This document shows, piece after piece, positions 9,924 through 19,338 of a stretch of 64,000 bases of DNA. This stretch comes from Spirochaetales bacterium UBA6872 (GTDB lineage Bacteria > Spirochaetota > Spirochaetia > Sphaerochaetales > Sphaerochaetaceae). Below the pieces are notes generated by a model that was given only the letters and a program-made list of their open reading frames with translations, made no database searches and was not told where the DNA came from. The position numbers and the translations under genes are program-made. Position 1 is the first letter of the stretch. Every line of letters begins with the position of its first letter. Location: contig DKCO01000053.1 in assembly GCA_002452215.1 (NCBI GenBank), positions 1-64,000 of the forward strand, given 5' to 3'.

Positions 9924-9954
9924 TGATGATACAATCATCATTTACCAATGTAAA
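9924..9954 (-). promoter_or_regulatory. promoter of the BMP gene with overlapping palindrome
   Basis: On the minus strand TTTACA (9949-9954) and TATCAT (9926-9931) are exactly 17 bases apart. A perfect inverted repeat TGATGAT-aca-ATCATCA (9924-9940) covers the -10 box, the usual position for a repressor site. The 5' leader would be about 40 bases and ends in GGAGG before the ATG. Confidence 0.6.
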
Positions 9955-10047
9955 GTTTTTGCAAATTTTTTTCCTTTTGTAAATGTATTTTCAAAATAGG
10001 TTACAACAAAGAAAAACAATTATGCTATCTGAAATCAATAATAGACA

Positions 10048-10082
10048 GTTAAGCGGTTTTGTCTTTCAAAAACCGCATTAAC
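10048..10082 (-). terminator. hairpin after the second permease gene
   Basis: A long inverted repeat (GTTAAGCGGTTTTG against CAAAAACCGCATTAAC, one or two bulges) just beyond the permease stop codon. It lacks a clean U-tract, so it may act as an mRNA-protecting stem or a partial terminator between the transporter genes and the binding protein gene. Confidence 0.5.
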
Positions 10083-10085
10083 ATA

Positions 10086-11090
10086 CTACCTATCTTCTCT
10101 GAAATAGTTCAAACCAAGCGAGGCTGGAGGTTGCTTGTCCCTGCTATTTCTCATACTGGTTATTATAAGAACAACAACTGTTACAACATACGGAAGGATC
10201 TTATAAAGCTCTGTCGGAAAAAATGGAAGGACCACTCTCATGTACATAATTTTTAAAGCACCAAATAAGATTGCACCCCATATTGCGTTCAGAGGTCTCC
10301 ACATACAGAAGATAACAAGAGCAACAGCAAGCCATCCAATTCCAGCTAGTGAATGCTCGCTCCATGTACATCCTCCTGTTGTCATTACATAAACCATTCC
10401 CCCTATAGCGGAAATTCCACCACCTACAATTGTTGCTATGTACTTATATAGAGCAACATTGACACCAGCGGCATCGGCTGTGACAGGAGACTCTCCAACA
10501 GCTTTAAGATACAACCCCATCTTTGTTTTCTGGAAAAAACAATGCATAGCAATCGCAAGTATGATAGCCAGATAGAAAAAGATAGTTTGATTGAATAATA
10601 TCTTTCCCAGTATAGGGATATCACGCATGAATTGAGGAAATGGAACAAAGGAGAAAGCATCCTTGAGTGGGTTGCTGAGAGTCACGAAACCTCCAGCATT
10701 TCCTCTCATCGTAGCTTTGTGTCTCATAAATTCGCCTGTAAACTTTGCAAGACCTGTTCCGAATATAGTAAGGGCAAGACCTGTGACATTTTGGTTTGCT
10801 CTTAGCGTTGTTGTCAAAAAACTGAAAATCAATGAAGCAATAGCACCAGCCAGAAAAGCCGAAACGATTGCAACTAAAATCGCAACAATTCCACTAGAGT
10901 TTCCAGAGCCAACAAGAGTCTCATATGAATATGCACCAGCAAGTCCAAAAGCTCCTCCCATGAACATGATTCCTTCTACTCCAAGATTCAAGTTTCCACT
11001 CTTTTCGGTGAGGATCTCGCCCAATGTTCCGAACATCAATACAGTGCCAAATGTTCCAGCAGCAGCAATCAAAGCAACCAATGTTGTCAT
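10086..11090 (-). CDS. nucleoside-type ABC transporter permease (second subunit)
   Basis: 334 residues, about eight to ten hydrophobic segments, of the branched-chain/ribose-type permease superfamily. The stretch near the N-terminus (GEILTEKSGNLNLGVEGIMFMGGAF) is the hallmark of the NupQ/BmpC-like permeases that pair with BMP binding proteins. It would form the membrane channel together with the preceding permease. The ATG overlaps the upstream stop by four bases and is served by GAGGAGGGG. The C-terminus is cytoplasmic and basic. Substrate is inferred to be a nucleoside from the BMP-type partner; a purine base or another small molecule is possible. Confidence 0.88.
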   Translation of the reverse strand: MTTLVALIAAAGTFGTVLMFGTLGEILTEKSGNLNLGVEGIMFMGGAFGLAGAYSYETLVGSGNSSGIVAILVAIVSAFLAGAIASLIFSFLTTTLRANQNVTGLALTIFGTGLAKFTGEFMRHKATMRGNAGGFVTLSNPLKDAFSFVPFPQFMRDIPILGKILFNQTIFFYLAIILAIAMHCFFQKTKMGLYLKAVGESPVTADAAGVNVALYKYIATIVGGGISAIGGMVYVMTTGGCTWSEHSLAGIGWLAVALVIFCMWRPLNAIWGAILFGALKIMYMRVVLPFFPTELYKILPYVVTVVVLIITSMRNSRDKQPPASLGLNYFREDR

Positions 11091-12190
11091 GCGTCAATCC
11101 CCTCCTCACCTTTTTTCGATTTCTTTCTAATGATCATCCTGTAGTTGATGAAGAATTCACATCCAAGCATGCAAAAGAGAAGAATACCAGAAACTATCTC
11201 AGAAATCGCAGCAGGAACACCCATCTCTTGTTGCAAATAGCTAGAGCCTCTGGAAAGAATCGAAAGAATCAATGATATTACAATCATAGCAAACGCATTC
11301 AATTGCCCAAGCCACGCAACAGTAATGGCTGTAAAGCCAACACCGCCAGCAACGTTGCTTGTTATCGTCTTGTTTTGCCCTGATACAAGAATAAACCCAA
11401 CAATACCGCATATGGCACCTGAGACAAGCATTGTCCTAACAATAATCCAACCTACATTCATTCCGGCATATCGTGCTGTATTAAGGCTATCTCCTATTAC
11501 AGCAATCTCATATCCCTGCTTGGTGTACTTCATGTATATATACACAAGGAAGACGAGGAGCAATACTATTATCCAACCCATATGCAATCCAAGGACAGTA
11601 GGAAGATAGGCATTTTTATTAAAGAGAGGAATTTGCTGTGTTCCTTTTCTCCCCTCCCAAGGTCCTCCTTGAAGCCATGCGACTATTCCGATTGCTATAT
11701 AATTCATCATCAAAGTGAACAATGTCTCATTTGTATTGTATCGAGCTTTGAAAAAGCCTGGGATCATTGCCCACATTCCACCTACGATAGCTGCAGCTAC
11801 AAACATGATAATCAACAGCGGGATATGCGGAAGCTTGGTTGCAAAATTAATCGCAAAGAACGATGCAGCTATCGCTCCAGCTGTAATTTGCCCTTCGGCT
11901 CCGATGTTCCAGAACCGCATCTTGAAGCATGGTGCTATTGCAAGTGCACATCCCAAAAGAGGTATAGACTCCCTTAATGTTTGCTTTAGATAGAAGGATG
12001 TTCCCAAAGAGCCTTTTATGATCGCACCATATGCCAAAATCGGATTGTTGGATGTTATCAAGATTGGGATGCAACCGAGAATCAAAGCCAATACTATAGA
12101 GCCTACTCTGATTGCCCATATTTTTTTCGGATCCATCGCCTCCCGTTTAGAAAGGCGGATCAATGGAGCTTTTTTAATCTCTTCACTCAC
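11087..12190 (-). CDS. nucleoside-type ABC transporter permease (first subunit)
   Basis: 367 residues with a basic cytoplasmic N-terminal tail, a first helix at about 28-48 and about eight further hydrophobic segments. FKMRFWNIGAEGQITAGAIAA is the diagnostic NupP/BmpB-like permease motif. The start is a GTG at 12190, placed 6-7 bases after AAAGGAGG, and it overlaps the end of the ATPase gene by eight bases, so all three cytoplasmic and membrane subunits are translationally linked. It pairs with the next permease and the two-domain ATPase. Confidence 0.88.
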   Translation of the reverse strand: MSEEIKKAPLIRLSKREAMDPKKIWAIRVGSIVLALILGCIPILITSNNPILAYGAIIKGSLGTSFYLKQTLRESIPLLGCALAIAPCFKMRFWNIGAEGQITAGAIAASFFAINFATKLPHIPLLIIMFVAAAIVGGMWAMIPGFFKARYNTNETLFTLMMNYIAIGIVAWLQGGPWEGRKGTQQIPLFNKNAYLPTVLGLHMGWIIVLLLVFLVYIYMKYTKQGYEIAVIGDSLNTARYAGMNVGWIIVRTMLVSGAICGIVGFILVSGQNKTITSNVAGGVGFTAITVAWLGQLNAFAMIVISLILSILSRGSSYLQQEMGVPAAISEIVSGILLFCMLGCEFFINYRMIIRKKSKKGEEGIDA

Positions 12191-13724
12191 AAGATGCCTC
12201 CTTTCTTCCTATAGATGTCATCATAAGGCCTATCTCCTCTTTTGTAGTTGTGCGAGCATCAACTATTCCGCTAACCTTGCCTCCACAAAGAACCAAGATT
12301 TTATCACAAAGTTCCAGCAATACATCAAGCTCTTCTCCGACATATAAGACAGCTACGCCTTTCATCTTCTGCTCGGTAAGCAAGTTATATATCGTATATG
12401 ACGTATTTATATCCAATCCTCTTACAGCATATGCTGTCAAAAGTACATTCGGCTCTCCTGCAATCTCTCTGCCTACAAGTACTTTCTGTATATTGCCTCC
12501 AGACATCCTTCTTACAGGAAAGGCTGTACTAGGAGTAACCACTTCCAAGTCGTCCCAAACCTTCTTTGCAAGATTCTCAGGATTTTTCTTGTTGACGAAA
12601 ACAGATTTTCCATTCTTCCATGACCTGAGCATCATATTGCTTGTCATTCCCATAGAGCCTACAAGTCCCATTCCCAGCCTGTCTTCTGGCACAAAAGCCA
12701 TTCCAACACCGATTTCTCTTATCTTCATTGGAGTAAGGCCCACAAGCTCTTTCTCTTTTCCGTCCCTAGGATCGAAATACTTGATTGAGCCGGATTTTAT
12801 TGGATACAAGCCAGTAAGGCATTCCAAGAGCTCTTTCTGTCCAGAGCCGGCAATGCCAGCAATACCCAAAATCTCGCCACCATATGCTTTGAATGAAACA
12901 TTGTCGAGTTTTTTGATCCCCTCTTGGTCAACACAAGAAAGACCTTCCACTGAAATCCTAAGAATCGGATTCTCGTACCTCGGCCTATCGATATTCAATG
13001 TGACAGCATGCCCGACCATCATATCTGTAAGCTTTTGAGGATTCGTGTCACATGTATTAACAGTGCCTATATACTTTCCTTTTCTAAGAACAGCAACCTT
13101 GTCCGATATCTCCATGACTTCTGCAAGCTTGTGTGTGATTATGACAATGGCCTTGCCATCTTTTTTCATGTTTCTTAGAACAACAAAAAGCTTCTCTGTC
13201 TCTTGTGGTGTCAGAACAGCTGTAGGCTCATCAAGGATCAATATCTCAGCTCCACGATATAGTACTTTTACAATCTCTACAGTCTGTTTTTGCGATACAG
13301 ACATATCGTAGACCTTCATCTCCGGATTCACGTCAAACCCGTACTTGTCGCAAATCTCCTTCACCTTCTTGTTGACAGACTTTATATCCATCTTCTCATC
13401 AAGGCCTAGGATTATATTTTGCGCTGCTGTAAATACATCCACAAGATGATAGTGCTGGTGAATCATTCCAATGCCATAAGAGAAAGCATCCTTTGGAGAG
13501 CGAATCGCAACAGGCTTGCCATCGACAAGAATCTCCCCTTCATCAGGTTGATAGATTCCCGACAGCATATTCATCAGAGTAGTCTTTCCACTACCATTTT
13601 CGCCAAGTAAGGAAAGGATCTCCCCTCGCCTTATTTCAAGGTTTATGCCATCATTGGCAACAACCTGTCCGAAACGTTTTGTAATACCCTTTAATTCGAT
13701 AGCACAGCTGTTTTGCACATTCAT
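12183..13724 (-). CDS. nucleoside-type ABC transporter ATPase (two fused domains)
   Basis: 513 residues, two ABC domains in one chain as in RbsA/NupO proteins. The first domain has Walker A GENGSGKT (near 41-48), signature-like MSVSQKQTVEIVKVL and Walker B ILILDEPTAVLT. The second domain is degenerate at Walker A (GIAGSGQKELLECL), has a good signature MSGGNIQKVLVGREI, and its Walker B region reads NVLLTAYAVRGLDI, without the usual catalytic Glu. A non-catalytic second site is normal in this family. It powers import through the two permeases encoded downstream. AGGAG stands a few bases before the ATG. Confidence 0.88.
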   Translation of the reverse strand: MNVQNSCAIELKGITKRFGQVVANDGINLEIRRGEILSLLGENGSGKTTLMNMLSGIYQPDEGEILVDGKPVAIRSPKDAFSYGIGMIHQHYHLVDVFTAAQNIILGLDEKMDIKSVNKKVKEICDKYGFDVNPEMKVYDMSVSQKQTVEIVKVLYRGAEILILDEPTAVLTPQETEKLFVVLRNMKKDGKAIVIITHKLAEVMEISDKVAVLRKGKYIGTVNTCDTNPQKLTDMMVGHAVTLNIDRPRYENPILRISVEGLSCVDQEGIKKLDNVSFKAYGGEILGIAGIAGSGQKELLECLTGLYPIKSGSIKYFDPRDGKEKELVGLTPMKIREIGVGMAFVPEDRLGMGLVGSMGMTSNMMLRSWKNGKSVFVNKKNPENLAKKVWDDLEVVTPSTAFPVRRMSGGNIQKVLVGREIAGEPNVLLTAYAVRGLDINTSYTIYNLLTEQKMKGVAVLYVGEELDVLLELCDKILVLCGGKVSGIVDARTTTKEEIGLMMTSIGRKEASCE

Positions 13725-13850
13725 CTCCTGCTCGGAATTTACAAGAATATTGTATGGAGTTAATGATATATTCCAAATCCGCGCTTTGCAACAAAAAACA
13801 ACAAATTTTCATGATTTGGCATTAAATGAACAATGAAAAAAACAATTGTA

Positions 13851-13882
13851 AAAAAAATTGGGAAACCAAATCAGGTCTCCCA
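13851..13882 (-). terminator. terminator after phoR (end of the pst-pho operon)
   Basis: On the minus strand a 9-pair stem (TGGGAGACC with GGTTTCCCA, one G-U) with a 6-base loop is followed by AATTTTTTTT, directly downstream of the phoR stop. It separates the phosphate operon from the nucleoside transporter. Confidence 0.88.
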
Positions 13883-13893
13883 TAAAGATATTT

Positions 13894-15555
13894 TTAAGCC
13901 TCGATTGGAAAAGCTACTTCTACTTTCGTCCCCTCTCCAATCTTACTTGTAAGTTTAATTGTTGCTTTATGGTACTCAGCAACATGCCTTACTATAGATA
14001 GCCCTAATCCGGTGCCACCATTTTCCCTGCTTCTGCTTTTATCAACACGATAAAAACGCTCAAAGACCCTATCAATATCTTGTTCTGGAATTCCAATTCC
14101 ATTGTCTGTAACACAAAGATAAAGATACTTCTCATCACTTGTTATCGAAACAGAAGCAAATCCATTTGGCCTATTGTAGCGAATAGCGTTATCCAATAAG
14201 TTATAGATCATTTCCTCTAGCAGAGCCGGATTGCCTTTAATCTTCTTTTCATTCTCAACAGTCAAAGAGAGGTTTACATTGTTCTGTTCAGCTTTTGCCT
14301 CTAGGCTCCTCAAAGCACTGCTTGCTATAGTTGATACATCCAAGCTCTCCATTCCGCTCTTTATGTTCTTCTCATCCAATTCCGAAAGCTTGATTATATC
14401 ATGCACAAGCGAAATAAGGCGTTGTACTTGATTGAAGATCTCAGAAGAGTACTCATGCACTTCATTTGGTTGCAGATTCTTATCTTTCATTATCTCTGCA
14501 AAACCAGATATAACAGTGAGAGGCGTCTTTAGTTCATGAGAAACATTTGCTGTAAACTCTCGTCTCATTGCTTCTCTTTTCTCTTTCTCTGTTATATCAA
14601 TGAAGATCAGAACAGCACCAGCGCATACTCCATTGTTCACAACAGGGTTTGCGATAACCTCAAGTATCCTTCCACATTGCTCAATATGCACACTGTCGCT
14701 TTTGTTGTTAAGCACATTTGAGATAACGCTTGTAAAAACAACAGATCTAGATAGTTTTAGGATATCATCGCCCGGCTTTACCGAATTATTATGAAAAAGG
14801 GATTTCGTCGCATCATTTAGAGATAATACCATACCCATTTTATCGAGAACGACAAGCCCTTCTTGCATATTGTTTGTTATCAAACTAAACTCACTTGCTT
14901 TTCTCCTTGCATCCTCAAGCTGGCGCCTGATTATCTCCTGTTGCTTCGATATTCGCACCAATAAAGGTGTAAGCTCAGGATAACCTGTTATCTCAACTGG
15001 ATCATCAAGATTAAGGTTGTTTATCGGAGTCGTGATCCTTCGTGCGATAAATGATGCAAGGAAAACAGAGAAAACAAGCAAAGCAAAAAGCGATAGGCAC
15101 AGTGGCAACAAAACCGCCAAGACAAAATATGATAGCGTATTGGCAGGCGCTGAAAGCCTCAAGACATTGCCAGATGTAAGCAAGACAGCTTTGTATATAT
15201 ACTTTTGTCCTATTGTGGATGACGATCTAGAATCATATCCAGCACCATGCAAAAAAGCATCAGAGACCTCTTTTCTGTCCAAATGGTTTTCCAATTGGTT
15301 TGAATCAGCCTCTGAGTCATAAATCACGTTTCCGTCAGGACTTATCAATGTAATTCGTCTATCTTCGACATTTATGCTCTCAAGCTCTTTTAAGTCATTA
15401 TCAGCAACAGACGACAAAAATCGAAGACCTATGTTCAAGTCCTCATCAAGCCTCTTTTCATATTCGTTATAGAACATTGCAATAGCTATTGCTGATGTGA
15501 TTATCATTGCAAACAATAAAGTGAAGAAGATAGCACAGAAAATTCTTTTAGTCAT
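13894..15555 (-). CDS. phoR: phosphate-regulon sensor histidine kinase PhoR
   Basis: 553 residues from the chosen start. Membrane helices at about 7-28 and 142-170 enclose a small extracytoplasmic domain, followed by a linker, a PAS-like domain (about 220-325), HisKA with the phosphorylated His340 in FTANVSHELKTPL, and a HATPase domain with NLLDNAIRYN, TDNGIGIP and GGTGLGLSIVRH. The frame is open nine codons further upstream, but the ATG at 15555 follows AAGGAT and comes one base after the phoB stop (TAATATG), the better start. It would phosphorylate PhoB under phosphate limitation, controlled by PhoU and the Pst transporter encoded in the same operon. Confidence 0.9.
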   Translation of the reverse strand: MTKRIFCAIFFTLLFAMIITSAIAIAMFYNEYEKRLDEDLNIGLRFLSSVADNDLKELESINVEDRRITLISPDGNVIYDSEADSNQLENHLDRKEVSDAFLHGAGYDSRSSSTIGQKYIYKAVLLTSGNVLRLSAPANTLSYFVLAVLLPLCLSLFALLVFSVFLASFIARRITTPINNLNLDDPVEITGYPELTPLLVRISKQQEIIRRQLEDARRKASEFSLITNNMQEGLVVLDKMGMVLSLNDATKSLFHNNSVKPGDDILKLSRSVVFTSVISNVLNNKSDSVHIEQCGRILEVIANPVVNNGVCAGAVLIFIDITEKEKREAMRREFTANVSHELKTPLTVISGFAEIMKDKNLQPNEVHEYSSEIFNQVQRLISLVHDIIKLSELDEKNIKSGMESLDVSTIASSALRSLEAKAEQNNVNLSLTVENEKKIKGNPALLEEMIYNLLDNAIRYNRPNGFASVSITSDEKYLYLCVTDNGIGIPEQDIDRVFERFYRVDKSRSRENGGTGLGLSIVRHVAEYHKATIKLTSKIGEGTKVEVAFPIEA

Positions 15556-15556
15556 A

Positions 15557-16222
15557 TTATCCTTGTATTTTATATCCAACACCCTTAACGGTTTCTATCA
15601 TATTGCCCTTTTCTCCAAGCTTTTCCCTTAAATGCCTTATATGCACATCGATCGTTCTTGTTTCCATGTCTGAGGAATAGCCCCAGACTTTGTCGAGGAT
15701 CAACTCTCGAGAAAGTACACTGCCCGCATTTTCCATCAGGATTCTCAAAAGCTCAAACTCCTTCAAAGAAAGAGCAATCGAAGTTCCATCCACCGTTACA
15801 GTATGAGAGCTCTTTGAAAGCACAATCCCATCAATCGCAATAGAATCCGAATCCTTCTTGCCAGCTCGCCTTAAAACAGCTTTGACTCTAGACAGAAGCT
15901 CAAGCATTGAGAAAGGCTTCGAAATATAATCGTCAGCACCACACTCAAAACCCAAGACCTTGTCATATTCGCTATCTTTGGCTGTAACCATTATGACGGG
16001 GATAGAGGCATAATCCTTGCTTGAACGTATTTCATTGAGAATCGCGACCCCATCCTTGCCCGGGAGCATGATATCCAAGAGGATAAGCTCAGGATTCTTT
16101 GATCTAAGAGCAACAAGCATATCCTCGCCAGAAGAAAAGCCATCGACTTCATATCCATTTCCACTCAATGCAATCATCAATAGCTTTCTTATTCCCGGAT
16201 CATCCTCTACAACATAAATCAT
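15557..16222 (-). CDS. phoB: phosphate-regulon response regulator PhoB
   Basis: 221 residues, OmpR/PhoB type. Receiver domain 1-118 with acidic residues E6, D7 and D8, phosphoacceptor D50 (LILLDIMLPGKDG) and the conserved Lys in YISKPFS. The C-terminal winged helix (about 125-220) has the recognition segment TRTIDVHIRHLREKLG and ends with the usual TVKGVGYKI. In response to PhoR it would activate the phosphate-starvation genes, probably this operon itself. It lies four bases after phoU. No strong ribosome binding site is visible, consistent with coupled translation. Confidence 0.92.
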   Translation of the reverse strand: MIYVVEDDPGIRKLLMIALSGNGYEVDGFSSGEDMLVALRSKNPELILLDIMLPGKDGVAILNEIRSSKDYASIPVIMVTAKDSEYDKVLGFECGADDYISKPFSMLELLSRVKAVLRRAGKKDSDSIAIDGIVLSKSSHTVTVDGTSIALSLKEFELLRILMENAGSVLSRELILDKVWGYSSDMETRTIDVHIRHLREKLGEKGNMIETVKGVGYKIQG

Positions 16223-16226
16223 AACT

Positions 16227-16889
16227 TTATTTTAAGCCCCTATTTGCATTTAGCCAATCCTCTTTGCCATCGACAGACCAGCCTACATAACGCGCAAGCG
16301 ACACAGCATGGTCACCCATTCGCTCAAGATATTTCGCAATCATAAGCAAATCAGGAGCTTCGTCGGCATTCCTATCTGCGTTCTTTATTATTTGCGAGAT
16401 CTTTGTCTTTGCGAACACAAACGCATCATCGACAACATCATCAAAGAGGATGATTTTCTTTGCTTTCTCCAAATCACCAGAGACAAATGAGTCAACAGCA
16501 CCTGATACCATCTTCTTTACATTCTTTGCCATGTTGATAAGATCAAGCTCCTCAAAAAAGGCAGGGTCAAGAATGAACGGAATAATCTCTGCTATATCGC
16601 CAGCATTATCGCCTATTCTCTCAAGATCTGTAGAGATCTTGGTAGCTGCGCTTATTATTCTTAAATCCTTAGCAACTGGATGATGCCTCAAAAGCACCTT
16701 AAGACACTCAGATTCTATGTCCCTGCTACGAGCCTTTATCTCAGATGAGTAATTTGCAATTTTCTCAAGGCTACTGCCTTTGGGAGAGAATGCCTCCAAA
16801 AGAAGATCCAACTCCTCCTCAACAAGACCCCCAAGTTCTGCAAGTGCCCTATATACAATGCCTTGCTCTATATCCAAACCGTTTTTCAT
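16227..16889 (-). CDS. phoU: phosphate signalling protein PhoU
   Basis: 220 residues, two repeated three-helix PhoU domains. The metal-binding-type motifs of the family are seen as ERIGDNAGDIAE in the first half and LERMGDHAVSLARYVGW in the second, with the pattern E-R-x-G-D. PhoU links the state of the Pst transporter to PhoR and restrains phosphate uptake. A TTG nine bases earlier is an alternative start, but the ATG at 16889 comes one base after the pstB stop codon and gives the usual N-terminus. Confidence 0.92.
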   Translation of the reverse strand: MKNGLDIEQGIVYRALAELGGLVEEELDLLLEAFSPKGSSLEKIANYSSEIKARSRDIESECLKVLLRHHPVAKDLRIISAATKISTDLERIGDNAGDIAEIIPFILDPAFFEELDLINMAKNVKKMVSGAVDSFVSGDLEKAKKIILFDDVVDDAFVFAKTKISQIIKNADRNADEAPDLLMIAKYLERMGDHAVSLARYVGWSVDGKEDWLNANRGLK

Positions 16890-16890
16890 A

Positions 16891-17655
16891 TCAACCAAAC
16901 CTACCTGTTATATAATCTTCTGTTTTCTTATTAGACGGATTCGAGAACAATTTTTCAGTTTCATCGAATTCAATAACCTCTCCAAGCAAGAAAAAAGCTG
17001 TATAGTCAGATATTCTCAAAGCTTGTTGCATATTATGAGTCACAATGACAATCGTGTACTTGTCTTTCAACTTCAACGCAAGGTTCTCTATTGCCATCGT
17101 TGAGATAGGGTCGAGAGCTGAAGTCGGCTCATCCATTAAAAGAACCTCGGGCTCTACAGCCAATGCTCTAGCAATGCAAAGCCTTTGCATCTGTCCACCA
17201 GAAAGACCAAGTGCTGATTTATTCAGCCTGTCTTTCACTTCATCAAAGAGAGATGCATCCACAAGAGCTTTCTCTACAATCTCTTGCAACTTCACTCTGT
17301 TTCGTATGCCATGCGTTCTTGGGCCATATGCAACATTGTCGAAAACAGACATTGGAAATGGATTTGCCTTCTGGAATACCATCCCAACTTTCTTCCTCAG
17401 CAGAGGGATATCAACATTCTTATCATAGATATCCTCCCCCTCCAAAAGTACTTTACCTTCGATTTTGCAACCCGGAACCAAGTCGTTCATTCTGTTGAGA
17501 GTCTTCAAAAGAGTGGATTTTCCACAGCCTGAAGGTCCGATAAACGATGTAATTCCCTTTGCTGGAATCTCCATGTTTATATTCTTCAATGCTTTAAAAT
17601 CGCCATACCAGAGATTCAAATCCTCTATTGAGAACTCAATTTTATTCGTTTCCAT
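16891..17655 (-). CDS. pstB: phosphate ABC transporter ATPase PstB
   Basis: 254 residues, the standard length. Walker [10 protein letters not shown] at 40-48, Q-loop in [14 protein letters not shown], signature [14 protein letters not shown], Walker [14 protein letters not shown] and switch His in [11 protein letters not shown]. The phrase [18 protein letters not shown] is characteristic of PstB. It energises PstC-PstA. It overlaps pstA by 14 bases, with AAAGGAT before its ATG. Confidence 0.96.
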   Translation of the reverse strand: METNKIEFSIEDLNLWYGDFKALKNINMEIPAKGITSFIGPSGCGKSTLLKTLNRMNDLVPGCKIEGKVLLEGEDIYDKNVDIPLLRKKVGMVFQKANPFPMSVFDNVAYGPRTHGIRNRVKLQEIVEKALVDASLFDEVKDRLNKSALGLSGGQMQRLCIARALAVEPEVLLMDEPTSALDPISTMAIENLALKLKDKYTIVIVTHNMQQALRISDYTAFFLLGEVIEFDETEKLFSNPSNKKTEDYITGRFG

Positions 17656-18493
17656 TTTTATCTATCCTTTTTGCAACAAAAGATGAAAGTGCATTCATCC
17701 CTAGAACAAGCGCCAAAAGCACAACAGCAACTCCCTTAGCTTGATCCATATGGAGCCCCTCTGACATCAGAACATACATATGAACCGACAAAGTCCTTCC
17801 TGAACCCATTACTGTAGATGGTATTCCAGCAACTGTTCCTGCTGTATATATCAAAGCTGCAGTCTCTCCTACTATCCTTCCTATAGATAGTATAACGCCA
17901 GCAAGAATTCCTGGCATCGCTGTTGGCAATATTATAGAAAAAATCGTCCTGACTTTTCCCGCACCCAAGCCATAGGACCCTTCTCTGTACATATCAGGAA
18001 CAGAAAGAATCGCCTCCTCGGATGTTCTCATAATCAAAGGGAGAATCATGATCGAAAGAGTTAATGCACCAGAGAGGATGGAATATCCCCAATGCAAGGA
18101 TACAGCAAACATCAAATATCCAAAAAGCCCGTATACAATAGAAGGAATTCCAGAGAGTGTGTCAGCAACTGTTCTTATGACTTTAACAAGCTTAGACTCC
18201 CTCCTTGCATACTCACATAGATACAAAGCAGAGAAAATACCAACAGGTAATGCTATCAAGAGCGATAGAAACACTATTGTAATCGTATTGATTATAGCTG
18301 GTGTCATCGAGCAATTCTCAGGAGTATACTTCCAAGCGAAAAGCGACGGTTTAAGCTGAGGAATTCCTGTAATTGTAACATAGAGGATTATTATTGCTAC
18401 TATAGCGATTGTAATCACAGCAGAACCGTATATAAGAAGCTTCAATATAGCCGATCCAACATATTTCTTTTTTGTATTTATAACCTGTGTCAT
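17642..18493 (-). CDS. pstA: phosphate ABC transporter permease PstA
   Basis: 283 residues with about six membrane helices. The permease coupling loop reads [25 protein letters not shown], with the EAA-type Gly, and the family phrase [11 protein letters not shown] follows. It forms the phosphate channel with PstC. Its ATG overlaps the pstC stop by four bases and is preceded by AAGGAGGAG. Confidence 0.94.
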   Translation of the reverse strand: MTQVINTKKKYVGSAILKLLIYGSAVITIAIVAIIILYVTITGIPQLKPSLFAWKYTPENCSMTPAIINTITIVFLSLLIALPVGIFSALYLCEYARRESKLVKVIRTVADTLSGIPSIVYGLFGYLMFAVSLHWGYSILSGALTLSIMILPLIMRTSEEAILSVPDMYREGSYGLGAGKVRTIFSIILPTAMPGILAGVILSIGRIVGETAALIYTAGTVAGIPSTVMGSGRTLSVHMYVLMSEGLHMDQAKGVAVVLLALVLGMNALSSFVAKRIDKNGNE

Positions 18494-19338
18494 GAACTCC
18501 TCCTTCTAAGAATCGAGAAAGAAAGGTTGATTATCAATATGAATACAAAAAGCACAACAGCGGTTGCTATAAGCGCCCCTCTATGTAAATCTGCAGCATA
18601 ACCCATCTCAAGAACGATATTTGCCGTCATCGTTCTTACACCCTTCAAGATTGAAGTTGGAATAACCGGCTGGTTTCCTGCAACCATAATAACAGCCATT
18701 GTCTCACCTATTGCTCTTCCAACACCCAAAATTATTGCCGAAACAACTCCAGAAGATGCGGCTGGAACAACAGCTCTCAAAACTGCGCTTTCCTTCGTGC
18801 ATCCCAATGCCAAGGCACCATGATATATAGATTCAGGAACACTTCTTATAGAGCTTTCCGATACTGTTATTATGGTAGGCAAAATCATTATTCCCAATAT
18901 TACAGAAGCTGTTAAAACACTTTTCCCGGAGGTGCCTGGAAAAAGCCTTTGTCCAAGTGGCACAATAACTACAAGCCCGAATAAACCATAAACAATTGAT
19001 GGGATACCCGCAAGCAATTCCATGGCAGGCTTGACAATCTTGTAAACATGCTTCGGGCAAAAATATGAAAGATAAATTGCTGAGAAAACACCAATCGGAA
19101 CACCAATCAATATGGCAATTGCTGTAACATACAACGATCCGATAATCATCGGAAAAATGCCAAACTCATTGCTGTTCGGTCTCCAAATCTTGCCAAAAAG
19201 GAATTTCCCAATGCCTATCTCATGCATTGCAGGAAAACCATTTCCAAACAAGAATATGGTTATTAACAGCACTGCTACAATAGAAAGCAAGGCTGCTATG
19301 AGGCAGCCTGCTTTCATCAAATTCTCGCGAATGACCAT
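18490..19338 (-). CDS. pstC: phosphate ABC transporter permease PstC
   Basis: 282 residues with about six membrane helices. [22 protein letters not shown] is the typical PstC/PstA central motif, followed by a coupling loop (ESSIRSVPESIYHGALALGCTKESAV) and GRAIGETMAVIMVAGN. The start codon follows the pstS stop directly (TAAATG), so translation is coupled to the binding protein. Confidence 0.94.
   Translation of the reverse strand: MVIRENLMKAGCLIAALLSIVAVLLITIFLFGNGFPAMHEIGIGKFLFGKIWRPNSNEFGIFPMIIGSLYVTAIAILIGVPIGVFSAIYLSYFCPKHVYKIVKPAMELLAGIPSIVYGLFGLVVIVPLGQRLFPGTSGKSVLTASVILGIMILPTIITVSESSIRSVPESIYHGALALGCTKESAVLRAVVPAASSGVVSAIILGVGRAIGETMAVIMVAGNQPVIPTSILKGVRTMTANIVLEMGYAADLHRGALIATAVVLFVFILIINLSFSILRRRSS

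Noticed and set aside
10048..10082. Attachment or recombination site
   Set aside because: The long inverted repeat is better explained as an mRNA hairpin between transporter genes; no second copy or recombinase is present.
12183..13724. Loss of function in the nucleoside transporter ATPase because of the degenerate second Walker sites
   Set aside because: One inactive nucleotide site is normal in this two-domain family; the first site is complete.
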